Below the pieces are notes generated by a model, which ran no database searches, was not told the DNA's origin, and saw only the letters and a list, made by a program, of their open reading frames with translations. Positions 27,636 to 36,630 of a stretch of DNA of 64,000 nucleotides are shown in pieces (within the stretch, counting starts at the first letter, position 1; every line of letters starts with the position of its first letter). The stretch comes from Promethearchaeia archaeon (GTDB lineage Archaea; Asgardarchaeota; Lokiarchaeia; Sigyniarchaeales; SOKP01): NCBI GenBank assembly GCA_029856045.1, contig JAHQWG010000047.1:64001-128000 (forward strand), read 5' to 3'. A program made the position numbers and the translations under genes.

Positions 27636-27838
27636 AAATATAATAAATTTTTTATTATAAGCTATTAAATATAATTGATAAGAATATTAATTGGTTTATC
27701 AGTAGGAACTTCTAATTTTGCCTTAGATACAAAAATTAGATCTTTTTATATTGACTGAAAATAAAAAGATATTTATAAAAAAGTTTAAATAAATCTAAAT
27801 GAAAAAATAAATATTACAAAAAAAGAAGATTCAATATT

Positions 27839-28537
27839 ATGGCTTCAACTATTTGTTGGTTAGATGGTATTACTGCAGTAGGAGTTGTGATTTTTGGTAT
27901 TGTAGTTGGAATTTTTTCTTATTATAAATCAAGAAAATTGGAACAAAAACTCCTTAAGTATTTTGGAATAATGATTGTTTGCGTTGGACTCCTGTATCTC
28001 GGTCCCTCCATAGATTTTTTATCAATCTTTTTTACAGGGAATAATATGGATAATTCTTTTGGATTGTACGGTATATTATGTTATATGTGGGTGGCGCCAG
28101 GCTTAATTTTTGCAATGTATCTTGGTGCAGTTCTTATCGCTCCAGAGAAGAAAACATATATTCTAATATTTTATATGATTTTAGGTATTATTTTTGAGAT
28201 ATTTTTATTTTTAGATACAGAAGGAACCTTTACATATGATTATCCCGCTATTCCTGGTGAAGATCTTATTAAATCTCACTTAAATTTAACAAGTCCAGCA
28301 TTCATATTAATAGTAATATTTCTTTTATCTGTCCTTTTTTTTAATGGATTTGGAGCATTATATAGAGCAATTCAATCAACGGGTGAATTGAGGAAAAAAT
28401 TTTTATATATTTCTTTTGGGTTCTTTTTATTTTGCATTTGTTCGATTTTTAACGCGTTTTTAGAAGATGTTTTATTTTTTGTAGTGAATATGGGAATGAT
28501 AATATATACCGTGTTATTGTATATTGGTGTAAAATAG
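27839..28537 (+). CDS. Seven-helix membrane protein of unknown function
   Basis: 232 aa with about seven hydrophobic segments (residues about 12-30, 40-62, 73-97, 104-122, 150-170, 187-207, 210-230) and short polar loops. The layout recalls the 7TM sensor modules that precede histidine kinases in archaea, but no output domain is attached. It lies 300 bp after the kinase/response-regulator pair, so a signalling role is possible but unproven. ATG start at 27839. No recognisable transport motif or catalytic residue. Confidence 0.7.
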   Translation: MASTICWLDGITAVGVVIFGIVVGIFSYYKSRKLEQKLLKYFGIMIVCVGLLYLGPSIDFLSIFFTGNNMDNSFGLYGILCYMWVAPGLIFAMYLGAVLIAPEKKTYILIFYMILGIIFEIFLFLDTEGTFTYDYPAIPGEDLIKSHLNLTSPAFILIVIFLLSVLFFNGFGALYRAIQSTGELRKKFLYISFGFFLFCICSIFNAFLEDVLFFVVNMGMIIYTVLLYIGVK

Positions 28538-29014
28538 ATAAATTAAATGCAAATATTTTATATTAAAAATTTTTTTTTTCGAAAAAAGATATAGAAATCA
28601 AATAATAATAAAAGTGAAACCTTAAAACTAGTCCTTGTTATTATTTTAGATCAACTAATTGACTAGTAGGCAATTATTGAGTAACATAAAGACACTTTGG
28701 CATATTATTAATATTATTATGGATAATATTATGATTTAATCCTCGAATTTTATTTTTAATTAGACTTAGTTAATTTTAAGGAATAGAAATTATAAAAAAT
28801 GGAAAAAATTGGACTACAAAAATATTTTAATAAAGTAAATTTTAATTTTTTTTATAAAAATTTCATTTTTTTATCGAAATTTAAAATGAATAGATACTCT
28901 CATAATTTTGAAGATATTATTTTTTAGCAATATTATTATCGAGATAAAAGGAATTGCAAGAAGTGATTAACTGGAATCTTTAACGTTAATTTAAATGCAA
29001 TTGGTGGTTAATAA
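28538..29014. other. 477-bp intergenic region
   Basis: AT-rich spacer upstream of the methyltransferase gene. It holds a 21-base sequence at 28865-28885, a T-run followed by ATCGAAATTTAAA, that recurs exactly at 35376-35396; the CGAAATTTAAA part looks like a BRE-TATA promoter core. A 42-codon frame at 28799-28927 was considered and not accepted. Confidence 0.45.
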
Positions 29015-29629
29015 ATGAAAATGACTAAAATAGAAAAGAAGTTTGTTAATAGTAAAGGGCATGCTCAAAAGAATATAGAACTTATTGATCAATTGTTTAG
29101 TAAAGTCGATTTAAGTAATGTTAATAAAGTATTGGAAATCGGATGCGGAGTCGGAGTAGTTTCCGCACATTTGAATAAGAATTATAAGATGGATGTTGTT
29201 GGAACAGATTTAGATCAAGAGCAGATTAAAATAGCAAAAATATATAATAAAATGAATGAAAATTTAAAATTTATTAAAGCAGATGCTATAAAACTTCCAT
29301 TTGAGAATAATAAATTTGAGATTATCTTATCACTATGGGTTATGCATCATATAAATGATTGGGGTAGGGCGTTGAAAGAAATTAATCGAGTTTTAAAGCC
29401 AAAAGGTTTTCTTATTTTCTCTGACCTCGCATATTCAAAGATATTGCTGAGTGTCGGTAATATGGTAAATTCTATTAGAATTTTTAATCCCATTGTGAAG
29501 AATTATGGTTTTTATACAATTAATGATATAATCCATTTTTTGAAGAAAAATAACTTTGAAATTATTTATAAAGAGAAGCCTAAAGGAGTAATATTTAAAA
29601 ATCATACTATAGTGTTTCAGAAAAACTAA
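29015..29629 (+). CDS. Class I SAM-dependent methyltransferase
   Basis: 204 aa. Motif I is VLEIGCGVGVVSAHL (residues about 37-51), the acidic end of strand 2 is VVGTDLDQ, motif II ADAIKLPFENNKFEIIL and post-motif ALKEINRVLKPKGF. This is the Methyltransf_11 type of small-molecule methylase; the substrate is unknown. ATG start. A 6-bp inverted repeat (ATGGTG/CACCAT at 29644-29664) lies 15 bp after the stop. The next gene codes for a membrane methyltransferase-like protein, but no shared pathway can be read. Confidence 0.9.
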   Translation: MKMTKIEKKFVNSKGHAQKNIELIDQLFSKVDLSNVNKVLEIGCGVGVVSAHLNKNYKMDVVGTDLDQEQIKIAKIYNKMNENLKFIKADAIKLPFENNKFEIILSLWVMHHINDWGRALKEINRVLKPKGFLIFSDLAYSKILLSVGNMVNSIRIFNPIVKNYGFYTINDIIHFLKKNNFEIIYKEKPKGVIFKNHTIVFQKN

Positions 29630-29797
29630 AATGAAACTTCAATATGGTGTATGTAACTCACCATGATCATATGAATTCCTAACTTTACAATTGATTATTA
29701 TGGTAATTGAATTAAGAGTAAAATGGATAGGGAATATGATATAGACATTTAAAAAAAATACATATTATTAGTTTTATTAAATATTATATGGAATTAG

Positions 29798-29805
29798 TAT
29801 ATAAA
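29798..29805 (+). promoter_or_regulatory. Candidate TATA box for the leader ORF and ICMT-like gene
   Basis: TATATAAA, about 56 bp before the leader ORF. Transcription would begin near 29825-29832, which places the GGAGGG Shine-Dalgarno (29841-29846) just inside the transcript. Confidence 0.5.
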
Positions 29806-29853
29806 CGAGTTGTATAAAATTATCCTTAGCATTATAAAAAGGAGGGCCATTTA

Positions 29854-29892
29854 GTGACTCCCGCTGAAGTATGGGGAAGGTTAAAATTATGA
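29854..29892 (+). CDS. 12-codon leader ORF overlapping the ICMT-like gene
   Basis: GTG-started short frame encoding MTPAEVWGRLKL and ending in TGA. A strong GGAGGG at 29841-29846 lies seven bases before the GTG. Its stop overlaps the ATG of the following gene (ATGA at 29889-29892), the classic arrangement for translational coupling. It could be a leader peptide that controls the downstream gene, or the remains of an N-terminus separated by a frameshift. Expression is not proven. Confidence 0.45.
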   Translation: MTPAEVWGRLKL

Positions 29893-30416
29893 AGAGAATA
29901 ATGATCAGTGCAAAGAGATTGGGAACTATTGCACATTACATTGGAGTGATTTGTGAGTATCTCTTTGTAATCTTTTTGGCAGTATGGCTTAATAATGTTT
30001 TGAAATTACCAAATTTGTTTAATTTTCTAATCAGGATATTTGGTCTTTTATTGTCTGCTTTTGGGTTGTTTCTTATCTTTTGGAGTAGCTGGCTTCAGTT
30101 TAAGATAGGGCAAGGAACTACTGGGTTTTCTGAGCCTACTAAGAGGTTGGTCACTTATGGGCCATATGGACATGTAAGGAACCCTATGATGGAGGGTCAA
30201 TTTCTTTTTTTTGCAGGTTTTGGATTTCTTCTGGATCTTTTAGCAATGTTTATTATACTACCAATTTTAATTCTTGCAATACATGGATTTATCGTTTATA
30301 GTGAGGAACCTAATTTAAAAAGACGATTTGGACAAGATTGGGTAAGTTATACCGAGAGAGTGGCTAGATGGTTTCCTAGAATTTATAGGACTCACAACAA
30401 CACATATACAAAGTAA
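29889..30416 (+). CDS. ICMT-like integral membrane methyltransferase
   Basis: 175 aa from the ATG at 29889 (an in-frame ATG at 29871 is possible). Four or five membrane helices are followed by the ICMT/PEMT signature: a YGPYGHVRNPMMEGQ segment (SAM-binding, HxRNP) and a C-terminal SEEPNLKRRFGQDWVSYTERV with the conserved E-x2-L-x3-G-x2-Y-style pattern. Eukaryotic ICMT methylates prenylated cysteines; prokaryotic relatives methylate small isoprenoids, lipids or thiols. A second such gene is at 61645-62199. The start overlaps the stop of a 12-codon leader ORF. Confidence 0.85.
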   Translation: MKRIMISAKRLGTIAHYIGVICEYLFVIFLAVWLNNVLKLPNLFNFLIRIFGLLLSAFGLFLIFWSSWLQFKIGQGTTGFSEPTKRLVTYGPYGHVRNPMMEGQFLFFAGFGFLLDLLAMFIILPILILAIHGFIVYSEEPNLKRRFGQDWVSYTERVARWFPRIYRTHNNTYTK

Positions 30417-30549
30417 TAATAAAATACAGAATTTAGGCGGGGTGAGATTGAGAATTTGCCAGTTGCAAATAATTCAGTAGATGTAATTATAATATGAAAA
30501 ATCTAATTAAGTATTTCAATAATTGAAATAAATAAAAAATTTTACAAGA

Positions 30550-31437
30550 TTAAGTAATTTCTTGCTTTGAAGGTTGTGGAGCCTTTTCAGTTAGTTTTCG
30601 CTCAGAAATATCTTGAACTATAACTTGAATTTGGATTTCATTTTGTAATTTAACTAAAGTATTTATAACATTCACCCAAATTAATTCACCATCTTTGGTA
30701 TAAATTTGAATCTCAATAGGATTTAACTTTTCTCCTCTACACAACTTTTTATAAGCATTCTCAATCTTAGTATATGCTTTTGAAGGAAATGCTGCCAATT
30801 CTAGAAAATTTCTGCCAATTAATTCATCTTTTTTTAGGTTAAATAATCTTTCAGCAACAGAATTGCAGTCTATAATTATACCTAGAAATTTTAGTAGAAA
30901 TATCGCAAATGGAGATGTTTCAAATAAATGACGAAATTTTTTTTCTGATTCTTTAAAATCTATTGTTGTTTCTGAAACTTTTTGTTCTAACTTTTTGCAT
31001 AATTCTTTATACTTTTCTTGGGATTCTTTTATTTTTTGTTCTGCTTTTTTTTGTTTGGTAATATCTCTAATAACTGCAATGAATTTGGTATTTCCATTAT
31101 CCTTATATATTCCTCCTCTCGCTTGAACAGGAATATAATGACCATTTTTATGGCGTGTTCTATATATAACTTCTACAATATCTCCTGAATAAATTGCTTT
31201 ATTCATTTTTTTTGCAATTTCTGGCAAATCTTCTGGATGGACGAAACTGAATGCATTCATTCCAATAATTTCCTCCAGTTGATACCCAAACAAATCAAAA
31301 GATCGCGGATTTACGAATGTAAATGTCCCATTTGAATCCAATTCTATAATAGCATCTATTATACTATTAATAAGTGTGCGGTATTTTTCCTCGGAATTTC
31401 TTATTTTTTCAATAGATTTTCTTTTTTTTGATCCCAT
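30550..31437 (-). CDS. Two-PAS sensory protein without an output domain
   Basis: 295 aa. PAS 1 spans about residues 12-130 (LINSIIDAIIELDSNGTFTFVN; ending IAVIRDITKQKKAEQ), then a coiled coil, then PAS 2 at about 165-285 (LFETSPFAIFLLKFLGIIIDCNS; ending VIVQDISERK). No kinase or other effector domain follows, and the stop is clean after a polar tail, so it is either a free-standing adaptor or a kinase that lost its catalytic part. ATG start. Convergent with the ICMT-like gene. Confidence 0.88.
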   Translation of the reverse strand: MGSKKRKSIEKIRNSEEKYRTLINSIIDAIIELDSNGTFTFVNPRSFDLFGYQLEEIIGMNAFSFVHPEDLPEIAKKMNKAIYSGDIVEVIYRTRHKNGHYIPVQARGGIYKDNGNTKFIAVIRDITKQKKAEQKIKESQEKYKELCKKLEQKVSETTIDFKESEKKFRHLFETSPFAIFLLKFLGIIIDCNSVAERLFNLKKDELIGRNFLELAAFPSKAYTKIENAYKKLCRGEKLNPIEIQIYTKDGELIWVNVINTLVKLQNEIQIQVIVQDISERKLTEKAPQPSKQEIT

Positions 31438-31776
31438 AAAAATTTACACCTATATGGAATATCTCTTTTTAAAATTCACTCGATTTTAAATTTTTTTTTA
31501 CTAATAATGTATTCCCTTACAACTACATCTTTTTTAAACAGAAATTAATTGTTCAAAGAAATTTAATATTCTTTAACTATATAATATTTTCTATCTAATA
31601 TTACAACCATTTTCTAAAAAATAAAAAATTTGTATTAAAAAAAAAAATTAAAAAAAAAATCTAGGTTTTTTTTGACAATCTTAATCATTTAATTCTGAGA
31701 TTTAGTTAAATAAATTGTTAAATAATAATAAGTGTAAAATTATAATATATTTTTAAAACTTTAGATTTGTGCTAAT
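31438..31776. other. 339-bp intergenic region between divergent genes
   Basis: Low-complexity AT sequence, including long A-runs at 31639-31661. It must hold promoters for the PAS gene (minus) and the 31777 gene (plus). No conserved element or ORF was recognised. Confidence 0.4.
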
Positions 31777-32934
31777 ATGAATATTAAAGAAGTAAATGAA
31801 CTCATTTCTCATATTTCTGAAATTATAGATTACCAAGTTAAGAAAAGAGGTCTTTTGGAATCACAACTGTTTCCAGTAACTGCTTATGTTTGTGTTTCTT
31901 TTTATAATGCCTATGATATGCTTTATGATATTTTAAAAAAAATATCTGAAAAAACCACACCAGAGCGTATGGGGAAAGAGAGTAGAAAGATTCTCTCAGA
32001 ACTCCATGCATTATCTCTGTTCTATATTCCGTTATATTATATGATTGGCAGGATGGGAGAAATCCAGAGAAATAATGGGGATCCAAAAAGTGAAACTAGA
32101 GAGAAGAGGGAACAAACTATGTTTATTCTTGATTTCTGGAAATGTTTAGCTTCTTCATATTTCCTTGATAAAAAACTGACTGTTTATGATTCAAATAAGA
32201 TAAATATTGCTTTAAATCAACCTGATATAGAATGGTCGATAAATCAAATCATGGACGTAACTAGTGAAAAGGCTGTAGAGATTAAGAAAATAATGGGGAA
32301 TCTTGAAGTTGTCTCATTTCTTGATGAATGTGAAGCAAGAGCAAAAATATGTGACCACGGACCTTATAGAATCAGTGAGAATGAAATTATGATCTTCAGA
32401 GAAATTATGCATCTATATGACGGTAAAAAACCACACTTTCCATGGTCGGCTACTGAAGCAAAGGCACCTTATAGTAATATCGCTTTTGCATTTAGATTAA
32501 AAGATGTAGATGCAAAATTTGATGACTTCGCAACAATGACTACTACTCCTCTCAATTTCTCAGAAAATATAACAGGTGTTGCTTTATTTACACGAGATGG
32601 AAACACTGTGAAACCTATTGAGTTTGATGTCATAGATGCATTTAGTGATTATGCAGTAAAAGCTAATAAAGAATTATTTCTAAAATTCTCAAAATGGGAT
32701 AGGAAACAGCGTTTAATCGCGGGAGCATTTGCCTATTGCTATGGATATGCGAGGTATACTAATTTTGTGGGTATTACAGACCAAATAAACTGGGAACTCA
32801 CAGAACGAACGATGAATAAATACATTCCAATCTTCATGGAAAGCGATTTTGATCCTGGCATACCTAGATTATTCAGAAGTAAGCGACAAGTAGCTAAGGA
32901 AGGACCCTCCTTATATCTCCTACCTGAGGATTAA
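31777..32934 (+). CDS. Unknown soluble protein, partner of the CrtC/AttH-like gene
   Basis: 385 aa. I do not recognise the family. The N-terminal half is helical with aromatic and Met-rich segments (for example ALSLFYIPLYYMIGRMGE at about 92-109) but no clean membrane span. The C-terminal half is mixed alpha/beta, with several YGYARYTNF-like aromatic patches. No catalytic motif stands out. The ATG is at 31777 and its stop lies 5 bp before the next gene, so the pair is surely co-transcribed and may form one functional unit. Confidence 0.75.
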   Translation: MNIKEVNELISHISEIIDYQVKKRGLLESQLFPVTAYVCVSFYNAYDMLYDILKKISEKTTPERMGKESRKILSELHALSLFYIPLYYMIGRMGEIQRNNGDPKSETREKREQTMFILDFWKCLASSYFLDKKLTVYDSNKINIALNQPDIEWSINQIMDVTSEKAVEIKKIMGNLEVVSFLDECEARAKICDHGPYRISENEIMIFREIMHLYDGKKPHFPWSATEAKAPYSNIAFAFRLKDVDAKFDDFATMTTTPLNFSENITGVALFTRDGNTVKPIEFDVIDAFSDYAVKANKELFLKFSKWDRKQRLIAGAFAYCYGYARYTNFVGITDQINWELTERTMNKYIPIFMESDFDPGIPRLFRSKRQVAKEGPSLYLLPED

Positions 32935-32939
32935 TTAAA

Positions 32940-33860
32940 ATGACTCCAGAAGAAAGGGATCATACATTATCAGAAGATTTTGAACTATTCCACAAACCTA
33001 ATAACGATTTAAAATGGAGAGAATCTTATTATTTCAATTGGGCGGACCTAAAAAACAAGATTTCAGGTTTTTCTACAATTGGAATATTACCTAACGATAA
33101 AAAAAGAGAACTCGTTTTTGTTCTTTTCTTGGACAACAAAATGGAAGTTTATTATAAGGAACCTTTTTTAGAAAACTACGTGAATGACATTAATATCATG
33201 TTAAGAGATAATAAATTAACCTATAAAATGATTAAACCCCTTCAAACATGGGAGATAGATTATAAGTGTAGGAAATTTGAATTTAACTTGACTTTTAAAA
33301 CGAGATTTTCACCTTTTAATTTTGGACAAGATTCCTCTAGGTCTTGGCATCGACATTTTGAAGCGTCAGGAATAGTTAAAGGTGTAATAAAGTTCAAAGA
33401 TAATAGTATTAGGACGATTCATGGTTTTGGTGAACGAGATAAAAGTTGGGGGTATAGAGATTGGCATCAATTTGACAAATGGTTCGCTGGTCATTTCCAA
33501 TTCAAAAAATGGTCATGCGCATTCCGAAAAGATTATGAAAAGAATAAAATTAACCTTTCAGGGTATATTGCAAATGAAAAAGGTAATACTCCACTTGCTC
33601 AGCTTGATATCAAAACTATTAATGATACTGATCAATTTCAAAGTCCTCTTACGTCAATGTATATTATCACTGATATCGAAGGTAAGTCATATACTATCAA
33701 GTCAAAACGAATGGAACAAAATAGTTATATACGGTTTGCAAGAGAGTTTCCAGGAGGGTATACTGAATTATTTGAACAGATGGTCATTATGGAATCTATT
33801 GACACAGGTGAAATTGGAACGGGCATGACAGAGTATTTACGCACTATAAAATCGGATTAA
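32940..33860 (+). CDS. CrtC/AttH-like two-domain lipocalin-fold protein
   Basis: 306 aa. It is beta-rich throughout, with the HGFGERDKSWGYRDW motif at about residues 160-174, which is the hallmark of the CrtC/AttH (hydroxyneurosporene synthase-like, Svf1-like) superfamily of paired lipocalin folds. Members bind or modify long-chain isoprenoids or lipids. The first 40 residues are charged and the protein has no signal peptide. The Trp/Arg/Asp-rich motif suggests a binding pocket rather than a clear catalytic site. It forms a tight operon with the unknown 385-aa gene (5-bp gap). Ligand unknown. Confidence 0.72.
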   Translation: MTPEERDHTLSEDFELFHKPNNDLKWRESYYFNWADLKNKISGFSTIGILPNDKKRELVFVLFLDNKMEVYYKEPFLENYVNDINIMLRDNKLTYKMIKPLQTWEIDYKCRKFEFNLTFKTRFSPFNFGQDSSRSWHRHFEASGIVKGVIKFKDNSIRTIHGFGERDKSWGYRDWHQFDKWFAGHFQFKKWSCAFRKDYEKNKINLSGYIANEKGNTPLAQLDIKTINDTDQFQSPLTSMYIITDIEGKSYTIKSKRMEQNSYIRFAREFPGGYTELFEQMVIMESIDTGEIGTGMTEYLRTIKSD

Positions 33861-34092
33861 CTAATTTTTTCAATTCTTAATTGCTCTCTATTCGTAATAA
33901 TAATCTTATAGAGAATTTTCTTTTCTACAAAAAATATTTTATTATATTTAGGAAACTTTGTAGTAATATTATCTTAATTTAACTTCATTGGTTTAATTTT
34001 TAGAAATCTTTATATAGACTAAAATTGATGTAATAACAATTAAATTAACAATACTCGTTAATTTTTTAAAAATAAATGGAGCTTTTTTAATT

Positions 34093-34962
34093 TTGTGTGA
34101 TTGGTGTTTAAAACATGGTAATGGGAAAAAGTGGTATATGAATGCTAAAAATTACTCTAATGAGCTTGCTAAGGATTTAGATTTGGAAGATTATTTAACA
34201 GAACAGTGGATGAATTTTGAAACTGTTTTTATTAGAAAAATTATGGGTATTTCTTCCAAAGGTCTGGGATACAAACTCAAGATGCCTATTATTGGGAGGG
34301 TATTACGTTGGCTAGCTGAGAGGATGATTCATAGTGAAAGTAAAAATAGAAACCCTATGAGAGCTGATGGCCATTTTGGACAAGTTTTACCTTTGGAGGA
34401 CGCACAGATTATTCTCTCTGAGTTAGCTGCTGAACCAATAATGGAAAACTACTGTATGTGCCGATGGATGCAGAAAGGAAAAAAAGAAGCTTGTTGCATC
34501 AATTTTGGTGTATTATCTGGAGTTATAGAGAAACTTCCAAGATTTATTCCAAAAGACAGAGTTGTAATGTTAGATCGAGAACAAGCAATGGAGAGATTGG
34601 AAGAACATAATAAAAAAGGCTATATAGCTTCTGTCTGGTTTCAACCAGTACCGTATATATGCGCTATATGTTCATGTGAAACTCCTGAATGTGGCGGACT
34701 TCGTTTAAGAAATGATTTCAATTTGAAAGCTGTATATAAGGCAGAATATATTATTCAATTAGATCATGATAAATGTGAAGGATGTAAGGCATGTGTATCT
34801 ATGTGTCAATTCAGCGCTATAAGATTTATACCCTCAATAAATAGAGTCATGATAGATTATGATAAATGTTTTGGGTGCGGGGTCTGCCGTCATGCATGTA
34901 AATTTGATGCATTACACCTCATTCCAAGAGAAGAATATCCAGGATTTGATGGAAAATACTAG
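34093..34962 (+). CDS. Multi-cluster iron-sulfur protein with N-terminal CxxC and C-terminal 2[4Fe-4S] ferredoxin
   Basis: 289 aa with a TTG start (34093), chosen because the N-terminal CDWCLKHG must be included; GGAG lies about 11 bases upstream. The middle part carries YCMCRW...ACC (about 116-131) and CAICSCETPEC (about 195-205), a set known from ferredoxin-type proteins with a CxCR/CCxC-like extra cluster. The C-terminal third has two canonical C-x2-C-x2-C-x3-C motifs (CEGCKACVSMC, CFGCGVCRHAC). It is probably a soluble electron-transfer hub. The small ferredoxin gene follows 8 bp later. Confidence 0.82.
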   Translation: MCDWCLKHGNGKKWYMNAKNYSNELAKDLDLEDYLTEQWMNFETVFIRKIMGISSKGLGYKLKMPIIGRVLRWLAERMIHSESKNRNPMRADGHFGQVLPLEDAQIILSELAAEPIMENYCMCRWMQKGKKEACCINFGVLSGVIEKLPRFIPKDRVVMLDREQAMERLEEHNKKGYIASVWFQPVPYICAICSCETPECGGLRLRNDFNLKAVYKAEYIIQLDHDKCEGCKACVSMCQFSAIRFIPSINRVMIDYDKCFGCGVCRHACKFDALHLIPREEYPGFDGKY

Positions 34963-34970
34963 GTGATTAT

Positions 34971-35225
34971 ATGAGTAAAACAAAAATAAGAATAGATTAT
35001 TCAAAATGTGGAGAGAATGGGAAGGTCGACCCCAGAGATTGCCGTAAATGTCTTGAAGTATGTGATCCATGTGTCTTTTTAATGCACGAAGCGTTAGGTT
35101 ATAAAGAAGAGGACCCATATAATCCACAACATTGGCGAATCACACCAGTATGGCCCTCTGTTTGTACACGCTGTTTCTATTGTGTTAAAGCATGCCCTGA
35201 AAAAGCAATAAAGATATCTTGGTAA
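34971..35225 (+). CDS. Small ferredoxin-like protein
   Basis: 84 aa. One half-cluster is irregular (CGENGKVDPRDCRKCLEVC followed by DPC), the other canonical (CTRCFYCVKACPEKAI). The spacing in the first half suggests a modified [4Fe-4S] or a [3Fe-4S] site. The gene begins 8 bp after the multi-cluster protein and is the likely second subunit of the same redox unit. ATG start with GGTGAT at 34961-34966. Confidence 0.83.
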   Translation: MSKTKIRIDYSKCGENGKVDPRDCRKCLEVCDPCVFLMHEALGYKEEDPYNPQHWRITPVWPSVCTRCFYCVKACPEKAIKISW

Positions 35226-35375
35226 TTATTTAAGCTCTTTTCTTTTACCTTATTTAATAAATTGTATGTCCAATATTTCTTCCTTCTAAATAAATATTTT
35301 AAAAATATGGACAAGAATTGGAATACATTAATTTTAATAGAAAATTAGAGTTCCAATTTTATAAAAAAAAATCTT

Positions 35376-35396
35376 ATTTTTTTATCGAAATTTAAA
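35376..35396 (+). promoter_or_regulatory. BRE-TATA-like element
   Basis: A T-run followed by ATCGAAATTTAAA, identical over 21 bases to 28865-28885. CGAAA plus TTTAAA fits BRE plus TATA. It would start transcription about 25 bp downstream (near 35418-35422), which supports the start at 35440 for the next gene. Confidence 0.45.
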
Positions 35397-35439
35397 TGGG
35401 AGAATTATGATAGGGTTTAGAAGAGGTATACAATTAAAA

Positions 35440-35763
35440 ATGAGTGATTTTGATAATTTCTCGGAGATTGATTATTATGATAAAATCCTTCAATTTTTTT
35501 CTTCGAAAAATAGAAACGCAGAAGAAACAGAGAGATGGAAGGAATCAATGATAATTGAACTTATGAAATTATTTAAGAAGAAAGAAAAATCAAGTAATTT
35601 AATTGAAATTAAGAATTTAATTCAAAATGCAATAATTCTAATTCTTTCACTTTCAGAAAATATACCTCTCGATTATTACGATACAATGGGTAAAGATTCA
35701 AAAAATCTTTCTTTAACTGAAAAAAAAGAATTAAAAAATAAATTATGCAAATTAATTGCATAA
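35440..35763 (+). CDS. Small helical protein of unknown function
   Basis: 107 aa from the ATG at 35440; an in-frame ATG at 35407 would add 11 residues but lies only 10 bp after the TATA-like element. GAGGT at 35423-35427 also favours the later start. The protein is predicted all-helical, charged and Lys/Glu-rich, with no motif I recognise. It stands alone between the ferredoxin pair and a membrane protein. It could be a DNA- or protein-binding adaptor, but nothing in the sequence says so. Confidence 0.55.
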   Translation: MSDFDNFSEIDYYDKILQFFSSKNRNAEETERWKESMIIELMKLFKKKEKSSNLIEIKNLIQNAIILILSLSENIPLDYYDTMGKDSKNLSLTEKKELKNKLCKLIA

Positions 35764-35895
35764 AAAAAATTAATCTACACTAAGGTAGAATTCGCTAATT
35801 TTTTAATTAATATTAATTGCAAAAAGCCTATCGAATAATTTTATATATTATTAGTACAAATTAGTTATTAAATAAAAATTAGATTTTTGATAAAT

Positions 35896-36552
35896 ATGAG
35901 TACAGAAGCTTCGCTACAGGCGCTGGAGGGGCTTAGAGATCTTTCAACGCTTAAATGGTATGTAATCCCCCTCCTTGCAATTGTTTTATATATCTATACA
36001 ATCGAGATCAAGAAAGCCCGTGAATCTGGTAATTGGAATGTTATTTATTCTGGTTTGACTCTTTTTGGCATGGATTTTATTAATGAAACTTGGAATGGTT
36101 GGGTATATCATCTTACACAACATTCAGCGTTTTGGACTACACCCGGCCAAACTGCGTTGCGGGTGATGATGGGTTGGAATGTTGAGATTATTTTCATGTT
36201 CTTAATAGCAGGCATCGTTTTCGCAAATGCACTTCCAGAAGATAAGAATGCAAAAATTTTGGGGATTCCGAATCGCTGGGCTTTAGCTATAGGATTTTCA
36301 GTTTTTTGTGTTTTCATAGAAGTCCTTTTGAATATTGGAGGTCTTCTAGTTTGGGAATATCCCTTTTGGAACGCCTCTATCACTGGGATTTGGTTGATTT
36401 TCTTTCTTGGATACTTTCACTTCTATGTAGTTACATTTTGGGTACATGACATGAGAGATAATAAGAATAAACTCAAAGTTTTAGGAATTATTTATGGATT
36501 TGCGATTTTGGCTAATATAATATTTCTCGGATTCCTTGGTTGGGTATATTAA
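35896..36552 (+). CDS. Six-helix membrane protein of unknown function
   Basis: 218 aa from the ATG at 35896. Hydrophobic segments lie at about residues 20-37, 50-70, 88-108, 125-150, 155-178 and 190-214. Polar residues inside segments (FGMDFINETWNGWVYHLTQH; HFYVVTFWVHDM) put several His, Glu and Asp near the membrane surface, suggesting a metal or pigment site, though I know no family match. It is flanked by ferredoxin and flavodoxin-ferredoxin genes, so a membrane redox function is conceivable. Confidence 0.7.
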   Translation: MSTEASLQALEGLRDLSTLKWYVIPLLAIVLYIYTIEIKKARESGNWNVIYSGLTLFGMDFINETWNGWVYHLTQHSAFWTTPGQTALRVMMGWNVEIIFMFLIAGIVFANALPEDKNAKILGIPNRWALAIGFSVFCVFIEVLLNIGGLLVWEYPFWNASITGIWLIFFLGYFHFYVVTFWVHDMRDNKNKLKVLGIIYGFAILANIIFLGFLGWVY

Positions 36553-36630
36553 AAAAAAATCTATATAGGCGAATATCGTTTAATCGCTAAATTTTTTTTT
36601 TTCTAAAAACTATAAAATAATTAGATAATA

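Noticed and set aside
28799-28927. 42-codon open frame starting ATG at 28799
   Set aside because: Low-complexity Phe/Asn/Lys composition, no Shine-Dalgarno, and it contains a promoter-like repeat; it looks like a chance frame in AT-rich DNA.
31639-31661. Long A-runs upstream of 31777
   Set aside because: Simple AT-rich low complexity; no regulatory pattern.
33421-33828. 135-codon frame inside the CrtC/AttH-like gene
   Set aside because: It lies wholly within a well-supported gene in another frame and shows no recognisable domain.
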